From Candidatus Neomicrothrix sp. UBA814 (GTDB lineage Bacteria; Actinomycetota; Acidimicrobiia; Acidimicrobiales; Poriferisodalaceae), in assembly GCA_002296525.1 (NCBI GenBank), contig DBIA01000021.1, positions 124,001 to 188,000 of the forward strand: a stretch of 64,000 bases of DNA. Direction: 5' to 3'. The first letter of the stretch is position 1. Each line of letters starts with the position of its first letter. The notes under the pieces were generated by a model that did not search any database, had not been told where the DNA came from, and saw only the letters and a program-made list of their open reading frames with translations. This document shows, piece by piece, positions 42,302 through 50,093 of the stretch. A program made the position numbers and the translations under genes.

Positions 42302-43468
42302 ATGTCTGAAATTGTGATCGTTGAGGCCGTCCGCTCACCTGTCGGTAGACGCGGCGGCGACTTAAGCAATATCCATCCGGCTGATCTTCTCAGTGAAGTG
42401 CAGACGGCTCTTATCGAACGAAGTGGCGTTGATCCCGCTTCTATCGGGCAAGTTGTCGGCGGCTGTGTAAGCCAGGCCGGCGAACAGACCGCAAATATCG
42501 CCCGAACCGCCTGGCTCGGGGCAGGTATGCCTTTGTCCGTAGCCGCTACGACGGTCGATGCGCAATGCGGCTCTAGCCAACAAGCGATTTCCTTAGCGTA
42601 CGGACTCGTTGCGTCCGGCGTAGTTGATAGCGCCGTCGGGTGTGGCGTCGAGTCAATGACCCGCAACCCTATGGGTTCTTCCTACAAGAAAGGCCAACTC
42701 ACGGCGACGCCTAAATATAAGGAACATTACGAGTACACGACTCAATTTCAGGGAGCCGAGCTTCTCGCAAAGAAATGGAACATCAGCCGAGAAGAGTGCG
42801 ACGAGTTCGGTCTAAGAAGCCAGAACAATGCTGCTCGCGCTTGGGATGAGGACCGTTTCGCAACTCAAATAGTGGAAATCGATGTTCCAGTACTCGACGA
42901 AGAAGGCGCCGATACCGGTAAACGGCAACGTGTCTCAAAAGACGGTGGGATTCGACCTACTACTCTCGAAGCGCTCTCCCAACTAAGCCCGGTGATGGAA
43001 GACGGCGTACATACGGCTGGCGCATCATCGCAGATCAGCGACGGAAGTGGCGCCGTTCTTTTGATGACCGCCGAAAAGGCCGAAGAACAAGGGTTGAAGC
43101 CGATAGGTCGAGTTATCGACACCTGCTTAGTCGGAAGTGATCCTGTACTCATGTTGACAGGCCCAATCGAAGCAACCCATCACCTACTCGAACGAAACAA
43201 CATGTCAATGAGCGACATTGATGTAGTTGAGATAAACGAAGCATTTGCGTCGGTAGTCCTGGCTTGGGCTCGTGAAATGAGCCCCGATATGGACACTGTT
43301 AACCCCAATGGCGGAGCCATAGCTTTGGGGCATCCTCTTGGGGGCACTGGTTCAATTTTGATGACCAAAGCAGTTCACGAATTACACCGTGCCGATAAGG
43401 AGTTCGGGCTGGTAACGATGTGTTGCGGTGGTGGTCTAGGGACCGGAACCATTATTCAACGCATGTGA
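42302..43468 (+). CDS. Thiolase family acetyl-CoA acyltransferase
   Basis: 388 residues: VIVEAVRSPVGRRGG start, VDAQCGSSQQAISLAYG (acyl-enzyme Cys), VVEINEAFASVVLAW, VNPNGGAIALGHPLGGTGS (catalytic His), and VTMCCGGGLGTGTII (second Cys). Complete active-site set. It should cleave 3-ketoacyl-CoA, closing a beta-oxidation spiral with neighbouring enzymes, or condense acetyl-CoA. The gene is alone on its strand, with a leaderless-type promoter. Confidence 0.92.
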   Translation: MSEIVIVEAVRSPVGRRGGDLSNIHPADLLSEVQTALIERSGVDPASIGQVVGGCVSQAGEQTANIARTAWLGAGMPLSVAATTVDAQCGSSQQAISLAYGLVASGVVDSAVGCGVESMTRNPMGSSYKKGQLTATPKYKEHYEYTTQFQGAELLAKKWNISREECDEFGLRSQNNAARAWDEDRFATQIVEIDVPVLDEEGADTGKRQRVSKDGGIRPTTLEALSQLSPVMEDGVHTAGASSQISDGSGAVLLMTAEKAEEQGLKPIGRVIDTCLVGSDPVLMLTGPIEATHHLLERNNMSMSDIDVVEINEAFASVVLAWAREMSPDMDTVNPNGGAIALGHPLGGTGSILMTKAVHELHRADKEFGLVTMCCGGGLGTGTIIQRM

Positions 43469-43498
43469 GAGAACAAATCGAGTTTTCGCAGCTGGTAA

Positions 43499-43879
43499 TC
43501 AGAATTCAGTGTGGTTCGCCAATTCTGGTTCTTTGTTGTCCATAACTCGCGACCGCCACACTGGCAACACTTCCAGCCAAAGCGCCATGTCCCCGCTCGT
43601 CTTTAGGCGACCTTTCATATATTCCACTGCAGGATCAGCGCTGTGCCGAAACAAATCGATAGCTAAGTCGTAAGGGATAGTCAGTTCTAGATCTCGACCA
43701 CGACCCGAACCTAAGTAGACCTCGGTGATGTCTCCCTCTTCAATGAGAGCGGTAACAGCAATCTTTCCGTCAGGAGCACCCTCAATCTTGGCAACTACCA
43801 TTCCGCTCGAGTTACCAAGCTTCGGACGTTGGGTGGTCGCCCATTGAGCAATAAATTCTTCGCTGAGAAATTTATTCAC
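43499..43879 (-). CDS. SCP2 sterol-transfer-like protein
   Basis: 126 residues from the GTG at 43879, which follows GGGG by 6 bases and overlaps the Mca stop by 8 bases, so it is translationally coupled. The C-terminal half (LELTIPYDLAIDLFRHSADP, VEYMKGRLKTSGDMALWLEV) matches the SCP2 lipid-binding fold: a polar/nonpolar strand followed by a K/SGD helix. SCP2 domains bind acyl-CoA or sterols. Earlier in-frame starts would sit within mca and were rejected. Confidence 0.7.
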   Translation of the reverse strand: MNKFLSEEFIAQWATTQRPKLGNSSGMVVAKIEGAPDGKIAVTALIEEGDITEVYLGSGRGRDLELTIPYDLAIDLFRHSADPAVEYMKGRLKTSGDMALWLEVLPVWRSRVMDNKEPELANHTEF

Positions 43880-44738
43880 CTGAATCCCCGATTCGATCTC
43901 TGATACCCGCAAACAAATCGTCTTCGAATTCATCCGTCTCAATACGAGACCTCAACAACATGTACTCCTCGTATGGGTGGATTGCATCTTGAACTTCGTC
44001 GGGCAATCCGAACCAGAAGGGCGAATTGGGATCTACTTGGGTCGCATGAGCAAGCAAGGCTTTTCTTCTTACGGCGTTGTCGACTGGGACCATTGCATTA
44101 ATGCGATCATCTCTGTCTCTTCCGGAGAGCCACTTGTCGTCGTAGGGGGATTCAAGTCCGCGGTCTAGAAACGCTTGGTGAGTAAGTAGCAGTCTTTGTT
44201 TGGACCATATAGGGGCATACAACTTCGACGGCTCAAAGGGTTCTCCCGCTTCGGGATACCAGGAAGGGTCGCCGGCTCTCTCATATGCCGGAATACTTAT
44301 AGCAGTCACCTGCAGATGGTCGGGGTGCGGGTACCGATTTTGAACCTCGGGATAGGTCATCATTACTTGGGGCCTCACACGACGAATAACCTCTACCAAT
44401 TTTCTGATAGCGACATCTAGGTCGGCGTTGGCGAAAGCGTCCGGATGACTATTCGGCTCGCTATCGGGCATGCCTGAATCACGGTAACCAAGCATGACAA
44501 CTTCGTCATAACCAATAATGGCCGCAGCAGAATCAAGCTCTGCCCGACGCACTGATGCCAAATTGTCCTTTATTTCTGGGCTATCCATCGCCGGGTTGAG
44601 AATGTCACCTACCTCACCTCCTGTACAACAAACCAAAGTCGTACGAATACCTTGCGACGAGTAGAGATGAACAGTTCCCGCGCCTTTCGACGATTCGTCA
44701 TCAGGGTGAGCATGAACGGCGAGAAGCGACAGCGACAT
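43872..44738 (-). CDS. mca: Mycothiol S-conjugate amidase
   Basis: 288 residues: LLAVHAHPDDESSKGAGT (zinc-binding HPDD), VCCTGGEVGDILNPAM, VMLGYRDSGMPDSE, YPHPDHLQVT (second His) and LLRSRIETDEFEDDLFAGI near the end. These details (ESSKGA, LNP, ETDxxEDDLFAG) separate Mca from MshB. It cleaves mycothiol S-conjugates to glucosaminyl-inositol and a mercapturate during detoxification. The ATG at 44738 has a TAGTTT 7 bases upstream; a TTG 9 bases earlier was rejected. An SCP2 gene follows in overlap. Confidence 0.93.
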   Translation of the reverse strand: MSLSLLAVHAHPDDESSKGAGTVHLYSSQGIRTTLVCCTGGEVGDILNPAMDSPEIKDNLASVRRAELDSAAAIIGYDEVVMLGYRDSGMPDSEPNSHPDAFANADLDVAIRKLVEVIRRVRPQVMMTYPEVQNRYPHPDHLQVTAISIPAYERAGDPSWYPEAGEPFEPSKLYAPIWSKQRLLLTHQAFLDRGLESPYDDKWLSGRDRDDRINAMVPVDNAVRRKALLAHATQVDPNSPFWFGLPDEVQDAIHPYEEYMLLRSRIETDEFEDDLFAGIRDRIGDSGE

Positions 44739-44745
44739 CAAAGCC

Positions 44746-44751
44746 AAACTA
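44746..44751 (-). promoter_or_regulatory. Candidate leaderless -10 element (TAGTTT) for mca
   Basis: On the minus strand TAGTTT ends 7 bases before the mca ATG; no ribosome site. Confidence 0.5.
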
Positions 44752-44790
44752 GCAATCGCCGCCCGTAAGGGCAGCTATTCGCGGTTCAAA

Positions 44791-46026
44791 TTACCGAGCT
44801 GGACTGAGTTCGACCATGCCCGTTTCTTCGTCTACAGAGACGGCGTATCCGCAGAGCGAAGCTAAACGTTCTCGACCTTCTTCAGGGCCTGATGCAAGAA
44901 GTTCATCACCAGCTCTCAACGTCACTGTCTTCCTCGGATTATAGATATATCCAGAAGCGCGACGGACAGCAAGAACGTGATAACCCGGGTCGACGGCTAG
45001 CCCAAGCGAACCAAGAGTGGCTTCATCGGCGCTTGAACCAGGTGCAACCGGAACTTGAACCACAACATCATCGGTATCGCCAAGCGCTAGCGCCAACACC
45101 GGGTGAACGTCTTCTTGATCCAGCACGAGAGAAACAATTTGGAGCGCCTGATCACCAATGTCTTCCGCCGCTTCCGCTAAGTGGAGTAATCCGCGCAGTT
45201 CTGAAGGGTCGACGTCGTCAGCAGCGGCCCGAAGTACCCACGTCTGCAATGACACCTTCATAGCGTCCAAACGCTCTTCAAGCGCTCGTACTTCCCTAGC
45301 CAAGGAGAGGTCCTGCAGAACCAAAGCTGAGTAGGCCAGACCAATAGCTGTCTCGGAAATGTTTTTCATTTCGACCAGCGTGTCAACCGCTCTATCAAGA
45401 TCAGTTAGCAGGCTTGAAGTTTCAACAGCGGGCGGTACCCATGAAGGAGCAGCGGCGAGTTCTCGAAGCCGAACAATTCCTGCTGGTTCCCCCCTCATAA
45501 ACAGCGCGTCGCCGGCCTCAACTATGTCGTCGCCACCGACATCAGTCAGCCAACGTCGGCCTCGTTGAATAGCAACCACGCGCATACCGACTACTACTGG
45601 CAACTCCATATCGGAAAGAGGACGGTTGGCTAGGTGGCTGCCGTCAGCGACGATAAGACGGTGCGACACCTCAGCAGCCTGTGCCAGGTCGACTACCAGA
45701 GCTCTAGGGATCCCTATGTTGCGAAGCACGATCTTGGCTATATCGACCGCAGCGTTAGCTATTTGTTCGATCGAAGAAACGACTTGTAAGACCGAACTCA
45801 TGCCATCAACTTCACGAGGGTGCCGAACCGCAAGCATGGCCAAAGATCGCATCTCGTGAACGAGATCCGACATCTCTTCTTCTAGACCAAGTACAGCTTC
45901 GGCCATCCCCTCGTCATCGAAGTACAAGGCTGCGTAAGCAAGGTCGACCATGAGTTCCGACGCGTCTTTCGACTCGGCTAGCAGGGTCTTTAGATTCCTT
46001 GGTTTGTCATCCATGGCGTGTCTCAC
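44791..46026 (-). CDS. Duplicated PhoU - RCK_C (TrkA_C) regulatory protein
   Basis: 411 residues made of two similar halves. Each has a PhoU-like helical bundle (about 10-100 and 205-300; ELMVDLAYAALYFDDEG versus ETAIGLAYSALVLQDLS) followed by an RCK_C-type domain (about 115-195 and 315-400; MRVVAIQRGRRWLTDVGGDD with GDALFMRG, versus YHVLAVRRASGYIYNPRK with GDELLASG). RCK_C domains bind small ligands in ion-transport regulators. No membrane segment. It lies 84 bases after the SLC41-like transporter gene on the same strand, so it is probably that transporter's regulatory subunit. Start is GTG; ATG at 46014 is possible. Confidence 0.78.
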   Translation of the reverse strand: MRHAMDDKPRNLKTLLAESKDASELMVDLAYAALYFDDEGMAEAVLGLEEEMSDLVHEMRSLAMLAVRHPREVDGMSSVLQVVSSIEQIANAAVDIAKIVLRNIGIPRALVVDLAQAAEVSHRLIVADGSHLANRPLSDMELPVVVGMRVVAIQRGRRWLTDVGGDDIVEAGDALFMRGEPAGIVRLRELAAAPSWVPPAVETSSLLTDLDRAVDTLVEMKNISETAIGLAYSALVLQDLSLAREVRALEERLDAMKVSLQTWVLRAAADDVDPSELRGLLHLAEAAEDIGDQALQIVSLVLDQEDVHPVLALALGDTDDVVVQVPVAPGSSADEATLGSLGLAVDPGYHVLAVRRASGYIYNPRKTVTLRAGDELLASGPEEGRERLASLCGYAVSVDEETGMVELSPAR

Positions 46027-46110
46027 AGGCTAGGCAATAGGAACAGAGTGGTTGTACACAATTAGATTTTTGAACTTTAAGGTGACCTGTCAGTGAGTAT
46101 CGCTGTCTGT

Positions 46111-47397
46111 TCATGACAACCCCATCCAACCGATCGTGAGTACTAGAGCCGCCGCCCCGCCAAGGTCAACAGAGCTTGTTACGAGCGGCATTCCATAGGT
46201 GTCGGGATCGACGCCGGCTCGTACGGCTAGTGCAGTGCCGTAATAGCCGATAGCCCCGGCGATCATTGTTGCTATCAGTCCACCGATCGTTGACATCCAG
46301 AGCAGAGCGGCCATGCCCGGCGACTGAAATCCAAAAATTAGACTTGTCATTTGGGCTAACAACCCGTTCAGAATTAGTACTGGTAGCGCAAAAGCTAGGC
46401 CCGCTATCAGGTCTCTACGCGCTAAACGACCGGGGATAACTGTTGGTTCGATCAATCCGAGGTGGAATTTAGACGAGAGGCGGCCCGACAAGATACCGCC
46501 TATTGCGCCCGCCGTAGCAAGGCACGCCGGAACCAAAATTAGCATTGCTCGATTGGCTACAAAGGCCGACAATTCGTGCTCGATGACGACCCCAGCAATT
46601 ACCAACAAAATTCCAGTTGCGAGCAAGATAGGCAAGGACTCGTGCAGGATCTGTCGCATGACCATCAACGTGGTGCGGCGGCCCCACCAAAGACTCGCAG
46701 CAGTCACCAAAATCAAAATGGCAACAAACAACTTGGAAATGACAGCAATTTCTAAGAGCAAACTAGCCACCAACAGCGCAGGCAACGTCACAACATCTCC
46801 CACTGCAGACACAAGCGGGGCGTTTACGTCGTCTAGATCCCATCCGCGCGCTGCAGATCGAGCAGCCAAGGCGAGAGTCACTGCGATCAACACGACATAC
46901 GAAAGCAAAGCGCCTATCGTCGACAACACCAGTAGGTCCGCAATGGAGACCACCGACTCAAGTCCAAATATTGGAGACAGTATTTTGGTCAACAGCGCTA
47001 GAGCCACTGCCGTAATCAACGACAAGAGTCCTGAGGCAAATACATTTTGCATCACCAAAGTTTCAGGTCGCCGAGACATCCGAAAAGTTCCAGCATGAAT
47101 AGAGGTGGCTAGCCGACTCCCCAAAGCCCCGAAAATATTTCCACGCATTCCAATAGCTGCTGGCACTAAGACGAGAAGACCCGGATACTGCTCAAGGGTT
47201 CCAGTCATCGCTGCTAAGAAACCACCAGCCACAACCGCGGTGAGGCTACTGAAGCCCAAAGCGACCAAGCTCTGTCTGACTCCAACCCTGTCGGGGCCAA
47301 GCAAATCGCGGACCCGTGCTACCCGTCGAACTCGAAAACGCGGCTCACTTCTGCGGTCACGACGATGCAGTCGCGGCGAAGCAAGAAGAAGACGCAT
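46111..47397 (-). CDS. SLC41/MgtE-type divalent cation transporter
   Basis: 428 residues, almost wholly hydrophobic after a ~40-residue Arg-rich N-terminus. It contains two homologous MgtE-like membrane halves: LVLVPAAIGMRGNIFGALGS with RLATSIHAG and later DLDDVNAPLVSAVGDVVTLP; then LILVPACLATAGAIGGILSG with RLSSKFHLG and later DPDTYGMPLVTSSVDLGG. The Asp in these motifs lines the Mg2+ pore in MgtE. Unlike bacterial MgtE it lacks N- and CBS domains; the PhoU/RCK_C protein downstream may replace them. Mg2+ is the likely cargo, not proven. ATG at 47397 has no good own ribosome site. Confidence 0.82.
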   Translation of the reverse strand: MRLLLASPRLHRRDRRSEPRFRVRRVARVRDLLGPDRVGVRQSLVALGFSSLTAVVAGGFLAAMTGTLEQYPGLLVLVPAAIGMRGNIFGALGSRLATSIHAGTFRMSRRPETLVMQNVFASGLLSLITAVALALLTKILSPIFGLESVVSIADLLVLSTIGALLSYVVLIAVTLALAARSAARGWDLDDVNAPLVSAVGDVVTLPALLVASLLLEIAVISKLFVAILILVTAASLWWGRRTTLMVMRQILHESLPILLATGILLVIAGVVIEHELSAFVANRAMLILVPACLATAGAIGGILSGRLSSKFHLGLIEPTVIPGRLARRDLIAGLAFALPVLILNGLLAQMTSLIFGFQSPGMAALLWMSTIGGLIATMIAGAIGYYGTALAVRAGVDPDTYGMPLVTSSVDLGGAAALVLTIGWMGLS

Positions 47398-47401
47398 GGC
47401 T

Positions 47402-47413
47402 CTAGGGTGGCAC
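47402..47413 (-). promoter_or_regulatory. Three-codon leader frame (fMet-Pro-Pro-stop) upstream of the transporter
   Basis: GTG CCA CCC TAG on the minus strand, with AAAAGG 8 bases upstream (47422-47427) and a further AAGGAGG at 47434-47440. Its stop is 4 bases from the transporter ATG, whose own frame offers no other start after the last in-frame stop. Termination-reinitiation coupling or Pro-Pro stalling are possible; coincidence cannot be excluded. Confidence 0.4.
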
Positions 47414-47461
47414 TTGAGTCGCCTTTTAGCGGGCCTCCTTTTCTATTAACCCTCAAATCCG

Positions 47462-48070
47462 TCAAATGGAGGTCCCGGCTAAACGTTTCATAGCAGCCGC
47501 AAGTTCGCGCGGACCAAGGTTTCCACTGATGCGAAAAGCCACTGTCCCGTCAGCCTCAATAAACACAAAATATGGGACTGACGTGACACCAAAGGCATCT
47601 GAAAGCGCCAGAGAACTTGAATCGGCGATGACGGGGTGTTTCCACCCCTCGTCCTTAAACCACCTTGAAGGAGGATGGTTTCCCCGTTCTGGAGCTTCAA
47701 ATGTCGAGATAGCAAATAGGTCAACGTTTGAAGGCAATTTGTTCGCTAAAAGCCACTCTGTAAGTGCGTCTACTTCTCGTTGGCAGTGTGGACACCAGTG
47801 GGCAAAAAACGCCACTACAAGAGGGCGACCTTCGGGTGCTATACGAACCAATTCGTTCGTTAGCAGATCTACACCCGTGGCAATAGGAGCCAGCTTCCCG
47901 ACAGCGGAGTCGTTTTCAGTTGTCTCAAAGGGAGCTAAGGCCCTTCCCTCGACTGAAGATTCGGTGATTACGTCTTCCGCTTGCGAGACCGGTAGTTGCT
48001 TTGAGTCGCCACGACAAGCGCCAGCGATCAACATAGGGACAATCAATGTAGGTAACAGCCAGCGCATCAC
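47462..48070 (-). CDS. TlpA-like thioredoxin-fold lipoprotein
   Basis: 202 residues: lipoprotein signal with lipobox LIAGAC, then a thioredoxin fold with VVAFFAHWCPHCQREVDAL (CPHC redox pair), and cis-Pro region GVTSVPYFVFIEADGTVAFR. It is anchored outside the membrane and should reduce or exchange disulfides, for example in cytochrome c or cell-wall proteins. The GTG at 48070 has a TAACGT 7 bases upstream. It ends 64 bases before the transporter gene on the same strand, so it may be in the same transcript. Confidence 0.85.
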   Translation of the reverse strand: MMRWLLPTLIVPMLIAGACRGDSKQLPVSQAEDVITESSVEGRALAPFETTENDSAVGKLAPIATGVDLLTNELVRIAPEGRPLVVAFFAHWCPHCQREVDALTEWLLANKLPSNVDLFAISTFEAPERGNHPPSRWFKDEGWKHPVIADSSSLALSDAFGVTSVPYFVFIEADGTVAFRISGNLGPRELAAAMKRLAGTSI

Positions 48071-48077
48071 AACTTTG

Positions 48078-48083
48078 ACGTTA
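48078..48083 (-). promoter_or_regulatory. Candidate leaderless -10 element (TAACGT) for tlpA-like gene
   Basis: On the minus strand TAACGT ends 7 bases before the GTG at 48070; no Shine-Dalgarno. Confidence 0.4.
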
Positions 48084-48103
48084 ACTCAGGAACGTTCTCA
48101 GAA

Positions 48104-48952
48104 CTACGGACCAACGAATTCCCAGTTACCGACCATGTCATCATCTCTGGGAAGCAGCACCGCGAGCTGACGAGAAAGAACAAGAAGTTGCCCATCCGGA
48201 GACCATATTTCGCCCGTTTCGTCGACGAATCCTTCTCCGCCCGAGAGTTGGCGGAAGACGGCAGCGCAGTAGTTGTCTGAAGTCATTTTAAGTTCCCTGG
48301 GATCAGCCCGAAACTGAACCGTTAGTTCAAGAGTCGGTGCATGGACCGCCAAATCGGTGTGGGCCATAATTGCCGGCACCCACGCGTCTGCCATGGCCGC
48401 GAGTAAAGCCTCATCGAAGGGCTCCGGCTCGGAGAGTCGGATCCAACCTCCGGCTTCGTATCCCCCAGCCACTGTAGAAGTGTCTGGCTGTCCGGGAACC
48501 CCCAAACCCCAGCGTCGGTCCCATCGGCTGTGCAAAGGAACCAATGGCGGGGTGGTTTTCATCATCCAACAGTCTTCGAGGGCTGGAAGTTTCGGAAAGT
48601 TTCGCTGTTCCCACTGGTGCGGCACTTGGTCTACCTCTGCAACGGCGACGAGAGAAGTAGCTATTAACCGGTCTTGTTGAAGCATCCGCAGTGATGCGAA
48701 CCCCGCTATTTTGCCTTGTCGTTCCACCGTTACTTCGATCGTCACTGAGCCTTCTTTAGGGGCAGAAACGAAGTGAGTGGTTACTGTCCGAACGCAGCGG
48801 TCTTCAGCCAAACAGTGTTGAGCAGCTCTAACCATTAGCGCCGCAATCACTCCCCCGTTGGGTCCATTAACGACCCACCAGGAACGATCGAAATGAGCGA
48901 CTAATCGACCGGCTTCTAATTCTTGCATCTCCATTGCTTCAGAAAATCGCAT
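48104..48952 (-). CDS. Acyl-CoA thioesterase family protein (TesB/4HBT_3-like)
   Basis: 282 residues, double hot-dog fold. RLVAHFDRSWWVVNGPNGG followed by VIAALMVRAAQHC is the typical N-terminal half; RWGLGVPGQPDTSTVAGGYE and GGWIRLSEPEPFDEALLA begin the C-terminal half. It likely hydrolyses acyl-CoA. The ATG at 48952 has only a weak GAG upstream. It is divergent from the dehydrogenase-like gene and 33 bases upstream of the TlpA-like gene. Confidence 0.82.
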   Translation of the reverse strand: MRFSEAMEMQELEAGRLVAHFDRSWWVVNGPNGGVIAALMVRAAQHCLAEDRCVRTVTTHFVSAPKEGSVTIEVTVERQGKIAGFASLRMLQQDRLIATSLVAVAEVDQVPHQWEQRNFPKLPALEDCWMMKTTPPLVPLHSRWDRRWGLGVPGQPDTSTVAGGYEAGGWIRLSEPEPFDEALLAAMADAWVPAIMAHTDLAVHAPTLELTVQFRADPRELKMTSDNYCAAVFRQLSGGEGFVDETGEIWSPDGQLLVLSRQLAVLLPRDDDMVGNWEFVGP

Positions 48953-49055
48953 CGAATCTCGCTTATAGAAAGTCGCAGTTGACTGCAGCTACTTGAACAT
49001 GCTGACTTTAGGGGCGCGTAGTGCCCAAACGCCGCTTAAGTGGCACAATTCAATT

Positions 49056-50084
49056 GTGGAAATTAAGCAACTGGAATCAACTCAAGGCTTCGTAATTTAC
49101 GATCTCCCCAACGCAGACACTTACGTGGGGCCAACCCGCCTAGGTGCCAAGCTCGCGCCGGGTAACGCAGAGATGTTGGTGCGGCACCAAACGTACGCGT
49201 TTGCTTTGACCGAACAGCGTAAAAGCGGGGCGACTATAGGCTTGAAAGTCGACCCGGAACATACAGAGGGGGCGGTTGCCGCCCTTGCTGAAGAGTTAGC
49301 CAGTGAATTCGAATCTCAACAGCTACTTACTAATCCTGGCTTGAGACTCAATAATGCCTCGCTTGCCCCAGTGCTTCACTACGACAACCGCAACCCGATC
49401 GCTAAAAGCGATCGTGACGGTGTCGCTTTCGAAGATGAGCTGGTAGCAGTTGGCGCGGTTACTTGTGCTTCTCGATTTCAAAAATCCGGTGACAATTGGC
49501 AGGTAGCCATAGAAGGTTTCGACCAGGTTGGCCTTTCGATAGCAAGAGAAGTCGAAAAGCGCGGCGGTAAAATTCACACAATTTCTACTGCTAAAGGATG
49601 CGTGTCCGGCAACTTCGATAGTGCGACCCTTGCGGATGCTTGGATGCAATCAGGAGCTAATTGCGTTGAGCAGCTAGGTACGGTCGGAAAGCCATGGCAG
49701 GTCTGGAATTCTGATTTGGACGCTATTTTTGTCGGCTCAAAGCCGGGCGCTATGTCCGGCGAAGGTGCTAGCAGCACTAGTGACACGCCAATCATTGCCA
49801 CTTCAGCGGCTGCTGTTTCATCCAAGGCTTTAGCCGTCCTGAGAAAGAGCGGTGCGCCGGTCGCCCCTGATTTCCTCACCAGAGTGGGTCCAGTGCTCGC
49901 TTGGTGGGCCCCGGAAGAAAGTAACCACGATGGCTTACGAGACGCTACGGCTGAAACAGTAAACGGACTGCTCGAAGAGATTGTCGGCCACGAGGAGGGG
50001 ACTTTCATGGCTGCGTGTTACAAAGCAGAAGCGTTCATGGAAAGCTGGCAAGAGAAGCGTCCGTTTGGTCGACCCCTCGGCTGA
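49056..50084 (+). CDS. Glu/Leu dehydrogenase-fold protein lacking the catalytic lysines
   Basis: 342 residues with the two-domain layout of amino-acid dehydrogenases: an N-terminal substrate domain (YVGPTRLGAKLAPGNAEM) and a C-terminal NAD-binding domain (WQVAIEGFDQVGLSIAREVE, then VAPDFLTRVGPVLAWW like the YAPDYVxNAGGV segment). The active-site stretch QTYAFALTEQRKSGATIGLK aligns without gaps to [20 protein letters not shown] of leucine dehydrogenase, but both catalytic Lys are replaced (Ala 48, Thr 60). So it is probably not a deaminating dehydrogenase. GTG at 49056 has CACAAT 6 bases upstream; TTG 48993 and ATG 48999 are alternatives. Convergent with dnaE2. Confidence 0.7.
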   Translation: MEIKQLESTQGFVIYDLPNADTYVGPTRLGAKLAPGNAEMLVRHQTYAFALTEQRKSGATIGLKVDPEHTEGAVAALAEELASEFESQQLLTNPGLRLNNASLAPVLHYDNRNPIAKSDRDGVAFEDELVAVGAVTCASRFQKSGDNWQVAIEGFDQVGLSIAREVEKRGGKIHTISTAKGCVSGNFDSATLADAWMQSGANCVEQLGTVGKPWQVWNSDLDAIFVGSKPGAMSGEGASSTSDTPIIATSAAAVSSKALAVLRKSGAPVAPDFLTRVGPVLAWWAPEESNHDGLRDATAETVNGLLEEIVGHEEGTFMAACYKAEAFMESWQEKRPFGRPLG

Positions 50085-50093
50085 GGATCCTAT

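Noticed and set aside
46553..47098. Open frame antisense to the SLC41-like transporter
   Set aside because: Polar, Thr/Ser/Lys-rich shadow of hydrophobic codons on the real strand.
47466..48170. Long open frame antisense to the TlpA-like gene
   Set aside because: No family features; the opposite strand encodes a clear lipoprotein with CPHC.
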